Shown here: positions 1-7,903 of the stretch, one piece after another | Position numbering within the stretch: position 1 is the stretch's first letter | Layout of the letters: each line of letters starts with the position of its first letter | Source: an uncultured Clostridia bacterium | GTDB lineage: Bacteria; Bacillota; Clostridia; Oscillospirales; Acutalibacteraceae | Assembly (NCBI GenBank): GCA_944380885.1 | Contig: CALWIZ010000001.1 | Coordinates: 147,814 to 211,813 of the forward strand | DNA: 64,000 nt | Reading direction: 5' to 3' | The notes under the pieces: model-generated | What the model was told of the DNA's origin: nothing | What the model saw: only the letters and a program-made list of their open reading frames with translations | The model's database searches: none | Translations under genes and position numbers: made by a program

Positions 1-104
1 TTTCCGCCGCTGACTATCGTTGCAAACCGCATAAAGAAGAGAACAAGTGAGCCGAGACCGAAGATGACAGCCAGTATATGGCAAATTCTGTTAACAGTTT
101 TCAT
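1..104 (-). CDS. Hypothetical membrane protein, N-terminal fragment
   Basis: This gene enters the window reading leftward and only its first 34 codons are visible. The ATG at 104 has a GGAGGA ribosome site about 6 bases upstream. The peptide begins MKTVNRICHILAVIFG and is one hydrophobic span followed by a short polar stretch, so it is probably membrane-anchored. It lies 12 bases after rpmG, where secE is often found in Firmicutes. The visible residues do not show the KxELKKVxWP pattern expected of SecE, so I do not assign it. Function unknown. Confidence 0.55.
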   Translation of the reverse strand, partial: MKTVNRICHILAVIFGLGSLVLFFMRFATIVSGG

Positions 105-116
105 CAACGAATCCTC

Positions 117-266
117 CTACTTGGTCTCTTTATGCAGGGTGTGCTTCCTGCAGAATCTGCAATACTTGTTCATTTCAAGCCTGTCCGGATCGTTTTTCTT
201 GTTTTTCATTGTGTTGTAGTTGCGCTGCTTGCATTCTGTACAAGCAAGTGTGATTTTAACTCTCAT
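117..266 (-). CDS. rpmG: 50S ribosomal protein L33
   Basis: Large-subunit protein of 49 residues, the usual length. It begins [17 protein letters not shown] and ends HKETK. Two CxxC pairs (CTEC and CRFC) mark the zinc-binding C+ form of L33. The ATG at 266 follows GGGAGGT. A longer open frame extends upstream to 509, but it has no homology and runs through a structured leader, so I take the short form. A promoter with a leader of roughly 210 bases precedes it. Confidence 0.95.
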   Translation of the reverse strand: MRVKITLACTECKQRNYNTMKNKKNDPDRLEMNKYCRFCRKHTLHKETK

Positions 267-474
267 AACGGCACCTCCCGCTTTACGGAAATATTTTTTG
301 CTTTTACTTAAAATCTGCCGGCAAAAGCCGACACCGTAAAAGTAAACGCCTCCCTCGGTGTCTGCGGCGGTCACCGTACCGTATGCGGAGCCTGCCGGCA
401 TACGGAAAGCACAATACGGATGTGCGCCTGCATCAAACCGGTTCTTACGCAAAAAAAAAGAACCTTTCAGAGGT
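267..474 (-). promoter_or_regulatory. Long structured 5' leader of rpmG
   Basis: About 208 bases separate the predicted transcription start (near 474) from the rpmG ATG. The stretch contains several inverted repeats. The clearest is GGTTCTT/AAGAACC at 440-446 and 458-464. Others are GTATGC/GCATAC and GACACCG/CGGTGTC pairs nearer the gene. Its length and folding potential suggest autogenous or attenuation control, but I recognise no named family. Confidence 0.45.
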
Positions 475-480
475 GATAGT

Positions 481-509
481 ATTATATCACACATCACCCT
501 GAAGGTCAA
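481..509 (-). promoter_or_regulatory. Sigma-A type promoter for rpmG
   Basis: On the minus strand TTGACC (504-509) is followed after exactly 17 bases by a perfect TATAAT (481-486), reading toward rpmG. No competing start is seen between it and the gene. Confidence 0.75.
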
Positions 510-529
510 GAGTTTTTTTACTGCTTTTG

Positions 530-1009
530 CTATTTATGGTAGGCTCCGCCTCCGTTTATACGGAAGGCGCGGTAAAGCTGCTCAAGAAGCATTATTCGGA
601 AAAGCTGGTGCGGGAAGGTGAGCTTTGAAAAAGACAGTCTTATATCCGATAGCCGCTTTACCTTTTCGGACAGTCCGTATGAGCTGCCTATAATAAATAC
701 GAGCGGACGTCCGCTGCTCTGGTTTTTGTCTATATATTCCGCGAACTGTTCGCTTGAAAGCTCTTTGCCCTCTATGCACAGCGGGACAACCGCAGCAGAT
801 GGAGGTATCTTTTTTATAATCTGCGCCGCTTCGCGCTCAAGCGCCGCGTCTGTTTCTGCATTTGAGGGTTTGTCCGGCAGCCTTTCGGGCTCAATTTCCG
901 TCACTGTTATATCGCAGTAGGCTTTGAGTCGTTTCAAATATTCCGCAGCGGCGTCTTTCAGGTATTTTTCCTTGAGAGACGACATCGCAATAACCGTTAT
1001 TTTCATCAT
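530..1009 (-). CDS. rlmH: 23S rRNA (pseudouridine1915-N3)-methyltransferase RlmH
   Basis: SPOUT-class methyltransferase that modifies pseudouridine 1915 in helix 69 of 23S rRNA using S-adenosylmethionine. The 159-residue product has the family length. It carries the [13 protein letters not shown] glycine loop of the knotted cofactor site and ends in the characteristic AYHK tail. Two tandem ATG codons (1007-1009, 1004-1006) overlap the stop of the upstream MBL-fold hydrolase, so the two genes are translationally coupled. Either ATG could be used. Confidence 0.95.
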   Translation of the reverse strand: MMKITVIAMSSLKEKYLKDAAAEYLKRLKAYCDITVTEIEPERLPDKPSNAETDAALEREAAQIIKKIPPSAAVVPLCIEGKELSSEQFAEYIDKNQSSGRPLVFIIGSSYGLSEKVKRLSDIRLSFSKLTFPHQLFRIMLLEQLYRAFRINGGGAYHK

Positions 1010-1797
1010 ACCACAGTCACCCTGTTGCTTGACGGCGCCGCCACTGTCAGTATATAATCCCTGCCGTTTTCCGCTCCGGCGTCGGTCAGAACCGCTTCGG
1101 CGGACGAGAGAGCAAGCAGTGGAGTGTTGTTATGGCGGCTGAGATGTCCGAGAATAAAGCGTGTGGTTCCGGCTTCAAGCAGCGCGGGAAGCTCACAGGC
1201 GCATGAGGAATTTGAAATATGCCCCGTATCCGATAATATTCTCATTTTCAGCTCCGGAGGATAAGGCCCTTTTTTGAGCATTTCAATATCGTGGTTCGAT
1301 TCGAGCAAAACCGCGTTGCTGCCCCTGAGCGCCTGCCTTATTTCGTCCGTAACCTTTCCGAGGTCGGTGCAAACTGATATTTTCACATTGTCCGGCATGA
1401 AAAAGCAGTATCCGCTTGAGCCGTCACAGTCATGCGGAGTGGCGAACCTGATAAACGCCGCGGCAGAGGTTTCTGTCACTTTTCCGCTTTGTACAGCAAG
1501 AGTTTCAATACCGGCGGGTATTTTACCCGCGCAGGTAAGGGCGGAAAGGGTTTTTTCAGACGCTATTACGCGCGCTCCGGTTTTTTTGAGAAACGGCGTA
1601 AGACCTTTAATATGGTCTGTATGCTCGTGCGTAATGAAAATATCAGTAATATCGTCAATCCGGCCGCCTGCCGCCTCAACCGCTGCCGAGATTGAACGCA
1701 GCGAAGCGCCCGCGTCAATAAGCAGAGAGCCCAAAGGACCGGATATATATGTACTGTTACCTGTTGAGCCGCTGAAAAGCGGACAGATTATTGACAT
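1006..1797 (-). CDS. walJ: MBL-fold metallohydrolase, WalJ/YycJ type
   Basis: Metallo-beta-lactamase fold hydrolase related to YycJ/WalJ, whose exonuclease-like family is linked to cell-wall or replication control. The start MSIICPLFSGSTGN at 1797 has AAGGAG upstream; an in-frame extension to 1854 lacks a ribosome site. The metal motif THEHTDHIKG, the aspartate in CTDLG, the glutamate/histidine in LLESNHD and the late GHLSRHN histidines are visible. In Bacillus the gene sits with walRK. Here it sits between murA and rlmH with no two-component genes, so the symbol is given by similarity only. Confidence 0.8.
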   Translation of the reverse strand: MSIICPLFSGSTGNSTYISGPLGSLLIDAGASLRSISAAVEAAGGRIDDITDIFITHEHTDHIKGLTPFLKKTGARVIASEKTLSALTCAGKIPAGIETLAVQSGKVTETSAAAFIRFATPHDCDGSSGYCFFMPDNVKISVCTDLGKVTDEIRQALRGSNAVLLESNHDIEMLKKGPYPPELKMRILSDTGHISNSSCACELPALLEAGTTRFILGHLSRHNNTPLLALSSAEAVLTDAGAENGRDYILTVAAPSSNRVTVV

Positions 1798-1850
1798 TTT
1801 TATTCTCCTTAAAAAAACACGGACCGTCTGCGCGGTCCGCAAAGTTTGAT

Positions 1851-3137
1851 TCAAGCCTGTTTGAGCATCGGAGCCGTATCAAAGACGGGCACGCGCTTTA
1901 TGTCGGCACCAAGTGCAGAAAATTTCTCCACGACGTTTTCATATCCTCTGTCGATATGGTCAATTTCCTCTATTTCCGTAGTCCCGTTCGCGGCAAGTCC
2001 CGCTATAATCATGGCGGCGCCTGCTCTTAAATCAACCGCCCTTACAGGTGCGGGATTGAGGCTTTTTACACCCGTTATAACCGCGGTTTTACCATCTACC
2101 TGAATATCCGCCCCCATAAGGGTAAGCTGCTCAACATACCTGAAACGGCTGTCCCACACGCCCTCGGTCACTATGCTGGTGCCGTCCGCAAGGCTCAGCA
2201 CCGTGGCAATCTGAGGCTGCATATCGGTAGGGAAGCCGGGGTGCGGCATAGTTTTTATATTGCATTTTTTCGGGCGCCTTGTCATCTGTACTCTGACGGC
2301 TTCGTCATACTCGGTGACCTTTGCCCCGATTTCTATGAGCTTCGCAATTATGGATTCAAGGTGCTTCGGTGTAACATTCGTAACAAGTATATCGCCGCGT
2401 GCCGCTACCGCGGCAGCCATATAGGTGCCTGCCTCAATTTGATCCGGAATAATGCTGTAAGTAGTTCCGCTTAAATGCTTTACTCCGCGTATTTTTATAA
2501 CGCCGGTACCCGCGCCCATAATATTCGCGCCCATTGAATTGAGAAAATTCGCAAGATCGACTATATGAGGCTCTCTGGCGGCGTTTTCTATTACAGTAAG
2601 GCCGTTAGCCTTGACCGCTGCAAGCATAATATTTATCGTTGCTCCGACCGAAACGACATCAAGATAAATGGAGCATCCGGAAAGCTGCTGGGCTTTTGCG
2701 TCAACCATTCCGTTTTCAATGGTCATTCTGGCGCCGAGTGCCTCAAAACCTTTTATGTGCTGGTCTATCGGTCTGACCCCGAAATCACAGCCGCCGGGAG
2801 GTGATACCCTTGCTCTTTTAAGTCTTCCGAGCAGAGCTCCGAGAAAATAGCTTGAAGCTCGCATACCTTCCGCCATTTTTTTTGAAACCACAAATGAATT
2901 AACATGGCGCGGATCGATTTCCACGGTAGATTTGTTTATCGTTCTTATCTGTGCGCCGAGGCACTGCATTGTTTTAAGAAGGGTAGATACATCGGAAATA
3001 TTGGGAAGGTTTTCAATTACACATGGCTCATCTGAAAGAAGAACCGCGGGAAGTATGGCGACAGCGGCATTTTTAGCTCCGCTTATGCGGACTTCGCCTT
3101 TTAAGGCGTTGCCGCCGTTAATTACGAATTTCTCCAA
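1851..3137 (-). CDS. murA: UDP-N-acetylglucosamine 1-carboxyvinyltransferase (MurA)
   Basis: Cytoplasmic enzyme that transfers enolpyruvate from PEP to UDP-GlcNAc, the first committed step of peptidoglycan synthesis and the fosfomycin target. The N-terminal GAKNAAVA stretch and the catalytic cysteine in PPGGCDFG are present, as is the RGYENVVEKF region near the C-terminus. Start choice: a GTG at 3146 has no ribosome site, while a TTG at 3137 lies 8 bases after GGGAG and gives the canonical MEKFVI N-terminus. I therefore use TTG. The gene has its own promoter at 3208-3236. Confidence 0.94.
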   Translation of the reverse strand: MEKFVINGGNALKGEVRISGAKNAAVAILPAVLLSDEPCVIENLPNISDVSTLLKTMQCLGAQIRTINKSTVEIDPRHVNSFVVSKKMAEGMRASSYFLGALLGRLKRARVSPPGGCDFGVRPIDQHIKGFEALGARMTIENGMVDAKAQQLSGCSIYLDVVSVGATINIMLAAVKANGLTVIENAAREPHIVDLANFLNSMGANIMGAGTGVIKIRGVKHLSGTTYSIIPDQIEAGTYMAAAVAARGDILVTNVTPKHLESIIAKLIEIGAKVTEYDEAVRVQMTRRPKKCNIKTMPHPGFPTDMQPQIATVLSLADGTSIVTEGVWDSRFRYVEQLTLMGADIQVDGKTAVITGVKSLNPAPVRAVDLRAGAAMIIAGLAANGTTEIEEIDHIDRGYENVVEKFSALGADIKRVPVFDTAPMLKQA

Positions 3138-3207
3138 AAGAGGCACTCCCAGTCACAAGAATATTTATATATAGTGTTACCGTAATTTAAAAATCAATAC
3201 GTTTAGT

Positions 3208-3236
3208 ATTATAAACATATTTGGTTGATTTGTCAA
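3208..3236 (-). promoter_or_regulatory. Sigma-A type promoter for murA
   Basis: On the minus strand, perfect TTGACA (3231-3236), 17-base spacer, perfect TATAAT (3208-3213). It implies a leader of about 65 bases before the TTG start of murA. Confidence 0.85.
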
Positions 3237-3270
3237 TTTTTTAATTATGACAAAAATATTACTTTTGAAT

Positions 3271-3304
3271 AAAAAAACGACAATATTCCCGACATCGGGG
3301 ATTG
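3271..3304 (-). terminator. Terminator after khpB
   Basis: Reading leftward, the hairpin CCCGA/TCGGG, extended by mismatched CAAT/ATTG arms, is followed by a run of seven T residues (A-run 3271-3277 on the plus strand). It lies downstream of khpB and just upstream of the murA promoter. Confidence 0.6.
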
Positions 3305-3333
3305 GATCTTATAAAAACTGACTGCAAAATAAT

Positions 3334-3366
3334 GAACACGAAAAGACCGCAAGGCCGTTCGTGCTC
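3334..3366. other. Inverted repeat downstream of khpB
   Basis: The arms GAACACGAA and TTCGTGCTC, with an inner GACCGC/GCGGTC-like core, form a long near-perfect hairpin 17 bases after the khpB stop. There is no strong T-run on either side. It may protect the mRNA 3' end or act as a first, weak terminator ahead of the one at 3271-3304. Confidence 0.4.
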
Positions 3367-3382
3367 ATATTATTTATGTTAT

Positions 3383-4429
3383 TCAGTTGATTTTTCCGTA
3401 CAGAGGAGTGTCGCTGTCTTTTTTGGGCTCTCTTGACGGAGCGGCCGGTGTGCTTTTCTGTACGGGACGGCGGTTTGAACGGCTGCCGCGCCTTGAATTT
3501 TCTCTTTTCGGAGGTCTTGGGTCTCCGCCTTCAAGCGAAATAACGACACGTCTTGCAGCGCCTTCACCGAAGGAATTGGAAGCTACGCCCTCAATCCCCT
3601 GAACCGTGGTGTGTATAATACGTCTCTCGTAAGGATTCATAGGTTCGAGACTGCGGTTCTTGCCTGTTTTAAGAACCTGAGCGGAAACGCGTTTTGCCAG
3701 AGCAATAAGCGCTTCCTCACGCTTTTCGCGGTAATTTCCGATATTTATGGCGACTCTGTAATATCCGCCGCCGTTGTTCGCCGCAAGACCCGTAAGGTAC
3801 TGAATGGCGTCAAGCGTTTCGCCGCGGTGACCGATGACGGTTCCGAGACCCTCACCGTCAAGCTCTATAAGGGCGGCATTTTCCTTTTCAGCAACCTTTA
3901 TTGTGATCTCTGAACATCCGAGATGTGAAAGTACGGTTCTGATATACGCTACCGCTTTTCCGGCTTTTGTGTCAGCGGGAACATCGCCGGCGTCTTTCAG
4001 CTCTCCGTAGCCCTCGCTGAGGTCATATTTTTTATTCGGCTGTTTTTTTTCTTTTGCTTCCTTGCTTTCGGTTTCCTCAGATGACTGTGGCGCGGCCTTT
4101 TCCTCTGCCTTCGGAGCTGTCTTTTCCGCCGGCTTTTCACTTTTCTGAGGCTTTGCTTCAGCAGGCTGAGCCTTTTCGGCAGACGGTTTCTGCTCTGCCT
4201 TTACAGGCTTTTGGGAATTTTTTTTGCGCTGCTTCGGTTTTTCGTCGGGTATCTCGACAAAAACTCTGACCTGAGCCTGTCTTCCGCCGAAAAGGCCGAG
4301 AGTCTTTTTCTTCGGAGTGTCTATTACTTCAAACTGTATTTCTTCATCTTCCGCCGCGTTGAGTTCCGCGATGGCTTTTTCTTTTGCCTCGTCTATTGTA
4401 TCGCCGAAGCCTCTTGCTTCTTTAATCAA
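3383..4429 (-). CDS. khpB: RNA-binding protein KhpB (Jag), Jag_N-KH-R3H
   Basis: RNA-binding protein that works with KhpA and is linked to cell elongation and envelope growth; it is commonly encoded next to yidC. The order is a Jag_N domain (KEARGFGDTIDEAKEKAI, then LGLFGGRQAQVRV), a long charged Lys/Glu/Pro linker, a KH domain (GTVIGHRGETLDAIQYL) and a C-terminal R3H domain (MNPYERRIIH). The start is a TTG at 4427-4429, 7 bases after a perfect AGGAGG, giving MIKEARGFG. The longer ATG frame to 4474 would overlap yidC and lacks a ribosome site. Confidence 0.93.
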   Translation of the reverse strand: MIKEARGFGDTIDEAKEKAIAELNAAEDEEIQFEVIDTPKKKTLGLFGGRQAQVRVFVEIPDEKPKQRKKNSQKPVKAEQKPSAEKAQPAEAKPQKSEKPAEKTAPKAEEKAAPQSSEETESKEAKEKKQPNKKYDLSEGYGELKDAGDVPADTKAGKAVAYIRTVLSHLGCSEITIKVAEKENAALIELDGEGLGTVIGHRGETLDAIQYLTGLAANNGGGYYRVAINIGNYREKREEALIALAKRVSAQVLKTGKNRSLEPMNPYERRIIHTTVQGIEGVASNSFGEGAARRVVISLEGGDPRPPKRENSRRGSRSNRRPVQKSTPAAPSREPKKDSDTPLYGKIN

Positions 4430-4448
4430 GAGATAACCTCCTGTCAAT

Positions 4449-5378
4449 TTATTTTCCTGTTTGAACACTTTCATCAGAAGCGTCCGCTGAAGCCGCCTTT
4501 TTTAACTGGATTTCCTCAAAATCACATTCCTTGTTCAGCTCTTTGAGACGCTGCCTCGACAGCATTTTATGCGGCCCGTAGAATTGCTGCACGCCTATCT
4601 GTATTATTCCTCCGATAAGCGACGAGCAGGTCCAGTAAAAGGTAACGCCGCCCGGCAGCGTAAATCCTATTACCAGAGAAATCAGCGGCATTGTCAGCAT
4701 CATTCCCATCATATTGGGAGCGTCGGGATTTATTTTTTTCTGCATCATAAGAGAAAGAGCGCTTGTAAGCATCTGAGCTAAAAACGCTATTACCGGCATA
4801 ATCCATATAAGCTGAGCGTCATGGAATATGTCAAACGAAAATTTCGGAGACTGTGTAAGGTCGATTCCGAAAAAACTAAAATCAATATCATTAAGCTTTG
4901 AGGATATTTCCGGAAAGTTTATGTCCCCGTTTCTTATGGCTTCGATTATCTGAAGCTCGGATTTATTGCCGGAAAGCTGATTCGCTGCCTCGGTTATTAC
5001 CGATTTATCGATATGCATAAGATAGGTGAGAGGCGACATAATCAGCCAGTAAATGCTCATCATAAGGACAAGCCGCAGTATCATAGGCAGGCAGCCGCCC
5101 GACATTGATACGCCTTCCTCCTGATACAGCTTCTGCATTGCTTCGCTGTATTTCTGCTTGTCGTCTCCGTATCTTTTCTTAAGGTCGTCAAGCTTCGGTT
5201 TTATTCTGGTCTGCTGAACCGAAGATTTCTGGCTTTTTATGCTCAGTGGAATAAGGGCAATGTTTGCTAAGAGCGTAAAAAAGAAAACTGAGGCGGCAAA
5301 GTTTCCGCCGAAAAGTCCGGCAAGAGTTTCAAGCACCCAGCCGAGCGGTATATTTATAATATTGAATATTGTTTGCAT
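4449..5378 (-). CDS. yidC: Membrane protein insertase YidC/Oxa1
   Basis: Inserts and folds membrane proteins, alone or with SecYEG. It is 309 residues, about the size of Gram-positive YidC homologues and without the large periplasmic domain of the proteobacterial type. Visible features are an N-terminal hydrophobic segment, the amphipathic region SIKSQKSSVQQTRIKPKL, further transmembrane spans, and a C-terminal basic tail. There is an insertion of about 60 residues between the second and third hydrophobic blocks (residues about 120-180). It does not begin with a signal-type lipobox. It sits between yidD and khpB as usual. Confidence 0.93.
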   Translation of the reverse strand: MQTIFNIINIPLGWVLETLAGLFGGNFAASVFFFTLLANIALIPLSIKSQKSSVQQTRIKPKLDDLKKRYGDDKQKYSEAMQKLYQEEGVSMSGGCLPMILRLVLMMSIYWLIMSPLTYLMHIDKSVITEAANQLSGNKSELQIIEAIRNGDINFPEISSKLNDIDFSFFGIDLTQSPKFSFDIFHDAQLIWIMPVIAFLAQMLTSALSLMMQKKINPDAPNMMGMMLTMPLISLVIGFTLPGGVTFYWTCSSLIGGIIQIGVQQFYGPHKMLSRQRLKELNKECDFEEIQLKKAASADASDESVQTGK

Positions 5379-5430
5379 TTATGCACCGTCCATTCGCACC
5401 GCGCAAGGCGGAAACGGATATATTTTTTGT

Positions 5431-5664
5431 TCAGCGCCGCGCGCGCTTTTCGGGCACCGGGTCATAACCGCCCTTGCAGAGCGGATTACAGCGCAGAATA
5501 CGCCAGACACTCAGAGCCATACCGACAACAACGCCCCGCTTCTGTATTGCCTCAATAGCGTATGAGGAACAGGTCGGGGTAAATCTGCAGCAGGAAATTT
5601 TGCGCGGCGAAATATTTTTCTGATAAAATCTAATCAGCCATATAAGAAGTCTGCTCATTTGCAA
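5431..5664 (-). CDS. yidD: Membrane protein insertion efficiency factor YidD
   Basis: Small protein thought to assist YidC-dependent insertion. At 77 residues it shows the family hallmarks FYQKNISP and [14 protein letters not shown], then [16 protein letters not shown]. It overlaps the end of rnpA by 35 bases, which implies coupled translation. The start is either the ATG at 5664 or the in-frame ATG at 5658; neither has a strong ribosome site. Confidence 0.95.
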   Translation of the reverse strand: MQMSRLLIWLIRFYQKNISPRKISCCRFTPTCSSYAIEAIQKRGVVVGMALSVWRILRCNPLCKGGYDPVPEKRARR

Positions 5665-6004
5665 TCACATCGTTTATAACGCCGGCCTGAATCAAGAGCT
5701 TTTTCATGGAAGCGGCGGCGTCCGTACTTTTGATATCAAGTATTTTGGTTCTCGCTACGATTACGAAATCGTATCCCGCCGTGATTTGGGGCAGACATTC
5801 CCTGAAAGCGGCGGTTATAACTCTCTTTGCGCGGTTACGCTTAACCGCTCCGCCTAATTTTTTACCGGCGGTTATTCCGAGACGGATCCCTCTGCGCGCT
5901 TTGACGACATATATGACAAAAAAAGGCGAAACAAATGATTTTCCTTTTTTGTAGGCGCGCCTGAAGCTGTAATTTTCCTTTAGTTTAATTACACTGTTGT
6001 TCAT
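5630..6004 (-). CDS. rnpA: Ribonuclease P protein component
   Basis: Protein subunit of RNase P, which matures the 5' ends of tRNAs with the RnpB RNA. It is 124 residues. The family signature [21 protein letters not shown] carries the basic RNR motif, and the N-terminus has the [10 protein letters not shown] segment. It is preceded by rpmH and an attenuator-like hairpin and overlaps yidD downstream. Confidence 0.96.
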   Translation of the reverse strand: MNNSVIKLKENYSFRRAYKKGKSFVSPFFVIYVVKARRGIRLGITAGKKLGGAVKRNRAKRVITAAFRECLPQITAGYDFVIVARTKILDIKSTDAAASMKKLLIQAGVINDVIANEQTSYMAD

Positions 6005-6011
6005 ACCACAA

Positions 6012-6040
6012 TAAAATGAAAAGCCACTTTAAGTGGCTTT
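6012..6040 (-). terminator. Attenuator/terminator hairpin between rpmH and rnpA
   Basis: A palindrome with arms AAAGCCAC and GTGGCTTT is followed leftward by TTCATTTTATT. It lies 8 bases upstream of rnpA and 109 bases downstream of rpmH. That fits partial termination or processing, which keeps L34 expression above RNase P protein expression. Confidence 0.55.
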
Positions 6041-6149
6041 AGCCTGTCATAATAAATATGAAGCGGCAGCTTTACTGTTTTATGAAGACGGGCAATGCTG
6101 AAAGCAGCCTGTCCCGATTCGGCGTATTAGTGCCGAAAAGCAATGTTTA

Positions 6150-6284
6150 TCAGTATGTCAGCTGCTTTCTGCCTTTGGCTCTGCGGCGGGCAAGTACCTT
6201 GCGGCCGTTAGCGGTAGCCATTCTCTTTAAAAAGCCGTGTTCCTTTTTTCTGTGGAGCTTTTTAGGCTGGTAAGTCCTTTTCAT
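6150..6284 (-). CDS. rpmH: 50S ribosomal protein L34
   Basis: A 44-residue basic ribosomal protein beginning [18 protein letters not shown], with the usual family sequence, length and C-terminus (GRKQLTY). The ATG at 6284 follows AAGGAGGG. In most bacteria rpmH diverges from dnaA; here the neighbour is an SGNH hydrolase. It has its own promoter at 6370-6399. Confidence 0.97.
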   Translation of the reverse strand: MKRTYQPKKLHRKKEHGFLKRMATANGRKVLARRRAKGRKQLTY

Positions 6285-6312
6285 TTGTAAACCCTCCTTA
6301 TAAACGCATATC

Positions 6313-6357
6313 GGTTATGAACACCGTAAATATCTTTTGACAATTCAAGTCATAACC
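6313..6357. promoter_or_regulatory. Inverted repeat in the rpmH leader
   Basis: Exact 8-base arms GGTTATGA (6313-6320) and TCATAACC (6350-6357) lie between the rpmH promoter and its ribosome site. In the transcript they would form a stem ending about 28 bases before the ATG. This could be an autoregulatory leader or a protein site. Confidence 0.4.
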
Positions 6358-6369
6358 TATCGATTCTAA

Positions 6370-6399
6370 ATTATACCCCAAATTCCATATCCATGTCAA
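6370..6399 (-). promoter_or_regulatory. Sigma-A type promoter for rpmH
   Basis: Minus strand: TTGACA (6394-6399), 18-base spacer, TATAAT (6370-6375). Both hexamers are perfect, as expected for a strongly expressed ribosomal-protein gene. Confidence 0.8.
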
Positions 6400-6429
6400 T
6401 AAAAAAATTTAAAACAGCAAAAAATATAC

Positions 6430-6458
6430 TTGTAAAATGGTGTATTTGTAATTATAAT
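6430..6458 (+). promoter_or_regulatory. Promoter for the SGNH hydrolase gene
   Basis: TTGTAA (6430-6435), 17-base spacer, TATAAT (6453-6458). It is followed by a GGGGTGG ribosome site and the ATG at 6482. Confidence 0.65.
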
Positions 6459-6481
6459 TGTAAAAAAAGGGGTGGAAATAT

Positions 6482-7267
6482 ATGATATTGGATGGAATTT
6501 TTGAAAACGATAACGAAAAGCCTCTTCAGACATTGGCGGATGACGGCGGTTTTACCTCTGTTTTCAGAACAATTTGCTGTATAGGGGACAGTCTTTCATC
6601 AGGCGAGTTTGAGGCAAAAAACGAGAAAGGGCAGCATACTTACCACGATATGTATGAGTATTCGTGGGGTCAGTATATCGCGCGTATGTGCGGCAGCAAG
6701 GTGTATAATTTTTCGCGAGGCGGAATGACCACACAGGAATATTGCGAATCCTTCGCCGATGAAAAGGATTTCTGGAATCCGGAATACGCCGCACAGGCAT
6801 ATATAATAGCGCTCGGCGTAAACGATATATTGGGACAGAACAAGCCGGTCGGAACAGTCGACGATGTTGATTTTAACGATTGGCGCAATAATAAGAAAAA
6901 TTTTGCCGGCTATTACGCTCAGATAATCCAGAGAATGAAGGAAATTCAGCCGCGCGCCAAATTTTTTCTTATGACTATGCTGCGTGACGGCGAAAACGAT
7001 CGCAATCCGCAGGGAAAGCAGGAGCACAGAAAGCTGCTTTACGGTTTTTCGGAAAAGTTCGACAACACTTATGTTTTAGACCTGCTTGAGTACGGACCGG
7101 TATATGACGATAAATTCAGGGAGAAGTTTTATATGCTCGGTCATTTAAACCCTATGGGATATGTATTTACCGCAAAAATGGTTGCTTCTTATATTGATTA
7201 CATAATAAGGCACAATATGCGTGATTTCAATGAGGTCGGGTTTATAGGAACCGATCTTCACGGATAA
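6482..7267 (+). CDS. SGNH/GDSL-family hydrolase
   Basis: Predicted cytoplasmic esterase/lipase-like hydrolase of 261 residues with no signal peptide. Block I is CIGDSLSSG with the nucleophile serine (about residue 38). Block II has the NFSRGGMTT glycine. Block III is ALGVND with the oxyanion asparagine, and the catalytic histidine is in GHLNPMG. The usual DxxH aspartate three residues before that histidine is replaced by methionine (FYMLGHLN), so the catalytic dyad/triad may be altered. Substrate unknown. It is a single gene with its own promoter and terminator. Confidence 0.8.
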   Translation: MILDGIFENDNEKPLQTLADDGGFTSVFRTICCIGDSLSSGEFEAKNEKGQHTYHDMYEYSWGQYIARMCGSKVYNFSRGGMTTQEYCESFADEKDFWNPEYAAQAYIIALGVNDILGQNKPVGTVDDVDFNDWRNNKKNFAGYYAQIIQRMKEIQPRAKFFLMTMLRDGENDRNPQGKQEHRKLLYGFSEKFDNTYVLDLLEYGPVYDDKFREKFYMLGHLNPMGYVFTAKMVASYIDYIIRHNMRDFNEVGFIGTDLHG

Positions 7268-7272
7268 ACTTG

Positions 7273-7313
7273 AACCGGCTGCTGCACTGAAAAGGCAACA
7301 GCCGGTTTTCTTT
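7273..7313 (+). terminator. Terminator after the SGNH hydrolase gene
   Basis: Arms AACCGGCTG (7273-7281) and CAGCCGGTT (7299-7307) are followed by a T-rich tract TTTTCTTTAT. It lies 5 bases after the hydrolase stop and separates it from the converging LOG gene. Confidence 0.8.
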
Positions 7314-7890
7314 ATCTTATATATTTGAAGCTTCCTATGTCGGACGGATCGCTTTTATGGTTTTCAATATAGTCGAAAAGCTTTTCGGGGTCTTCCGTGA
7401 AAAAACAGAGCTTCAGCGCCTGTTGCGTCATAAATTTTTTGTCAGCCGCGTTTTCAAGCATTGCTTTCAGTACGTCGTAGTAACCGCCGACATTGAAAAC
7501 GGCTATCGGCTTTGTATGTCTTCCAAGCTGCCTTAATGTGAAAATCTCGAAAAACTCGTCGAAGGTGCCCGGACCGCCCGGCGTCATAATAAAAGCGTCG
7601 GCACGGGTCTCCATTATTTCCTTGCGTTCACGCATAGTTTTTGTATACACAAATTCGGTGCAGTTTTCAAAAAGACGTCCGTCAACATTGAAAAAGGAAG
7701 GGGCAACACCGGTGATTTTCCCTCCGGCGGAATATACGCCGCGTGCCGCCGCGCCCATAAGTCCGCTTCCGCCGCCTCCGAAAACAAGGCTGTGGCCTCT
7801 TTTTGCCATAACCGTACCGAGCTTCTCGGTTGCCGAAATATAGCTTTTATCTATTTCATTGCTTGAAGCGCCGTATAAGCAGATATTCAT
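7312..7890 (-). CDS. LOG-family (TIGR00730) Rossmann-fold nucleotide phosphoribohydrolase
   Basis: Family enzymes cleave the base from nucleoside 5'-monophosphates, as plant LOG does for cytokinin nucleotides. In bacteria the physiological substrate is usually unknown. It is 192 residues. The signatures GGGGSGLMGAAARG (nucleotide-binding loop) and PGGPGTFDEFFE (the catalytic PGGxGTxxE motif) are both present. It is the last gene of the leftward LTA synthase-NUDIX-DUF523-LOG group, 13 bases after the DUF523 gene. Confidence 0.88.
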   Translation of the reverse strand: MNICLYGASSNEIDKSYISATEKLGTVMAKRGHSLVFGGGGSGLMGAAARGVYSAGGKITGVAPSFFNVDGRLFENCTEFVYTKTMRERKEIMETRADAFIMTPGGPGTFDEFFEIFTLRQLGRHTKPIAVFNVGGYYDVLKAMLENAADKKFMTQQALKLCFFTEDPEKLFDYIENHKSDPSDIGSFKYIR

Positions 7891-7903
7891 ATCGCACCGC
7901 CTG

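Noticed and set aside
117..509. Long 130-residue form of rpmG
   Set aside because: The extra N-terminal residues have no resemblance to L33 and would span the leader and promoter; the inner ATG has a proper ribosome site.
6041..6149. AGCCTGTC next to the rpmH-rnpA hairpin, like the left end of the 231-bp element
   Set aside because: Only about eight bases match, there is no right end and no second copy of the hairpin, so chance is likely.
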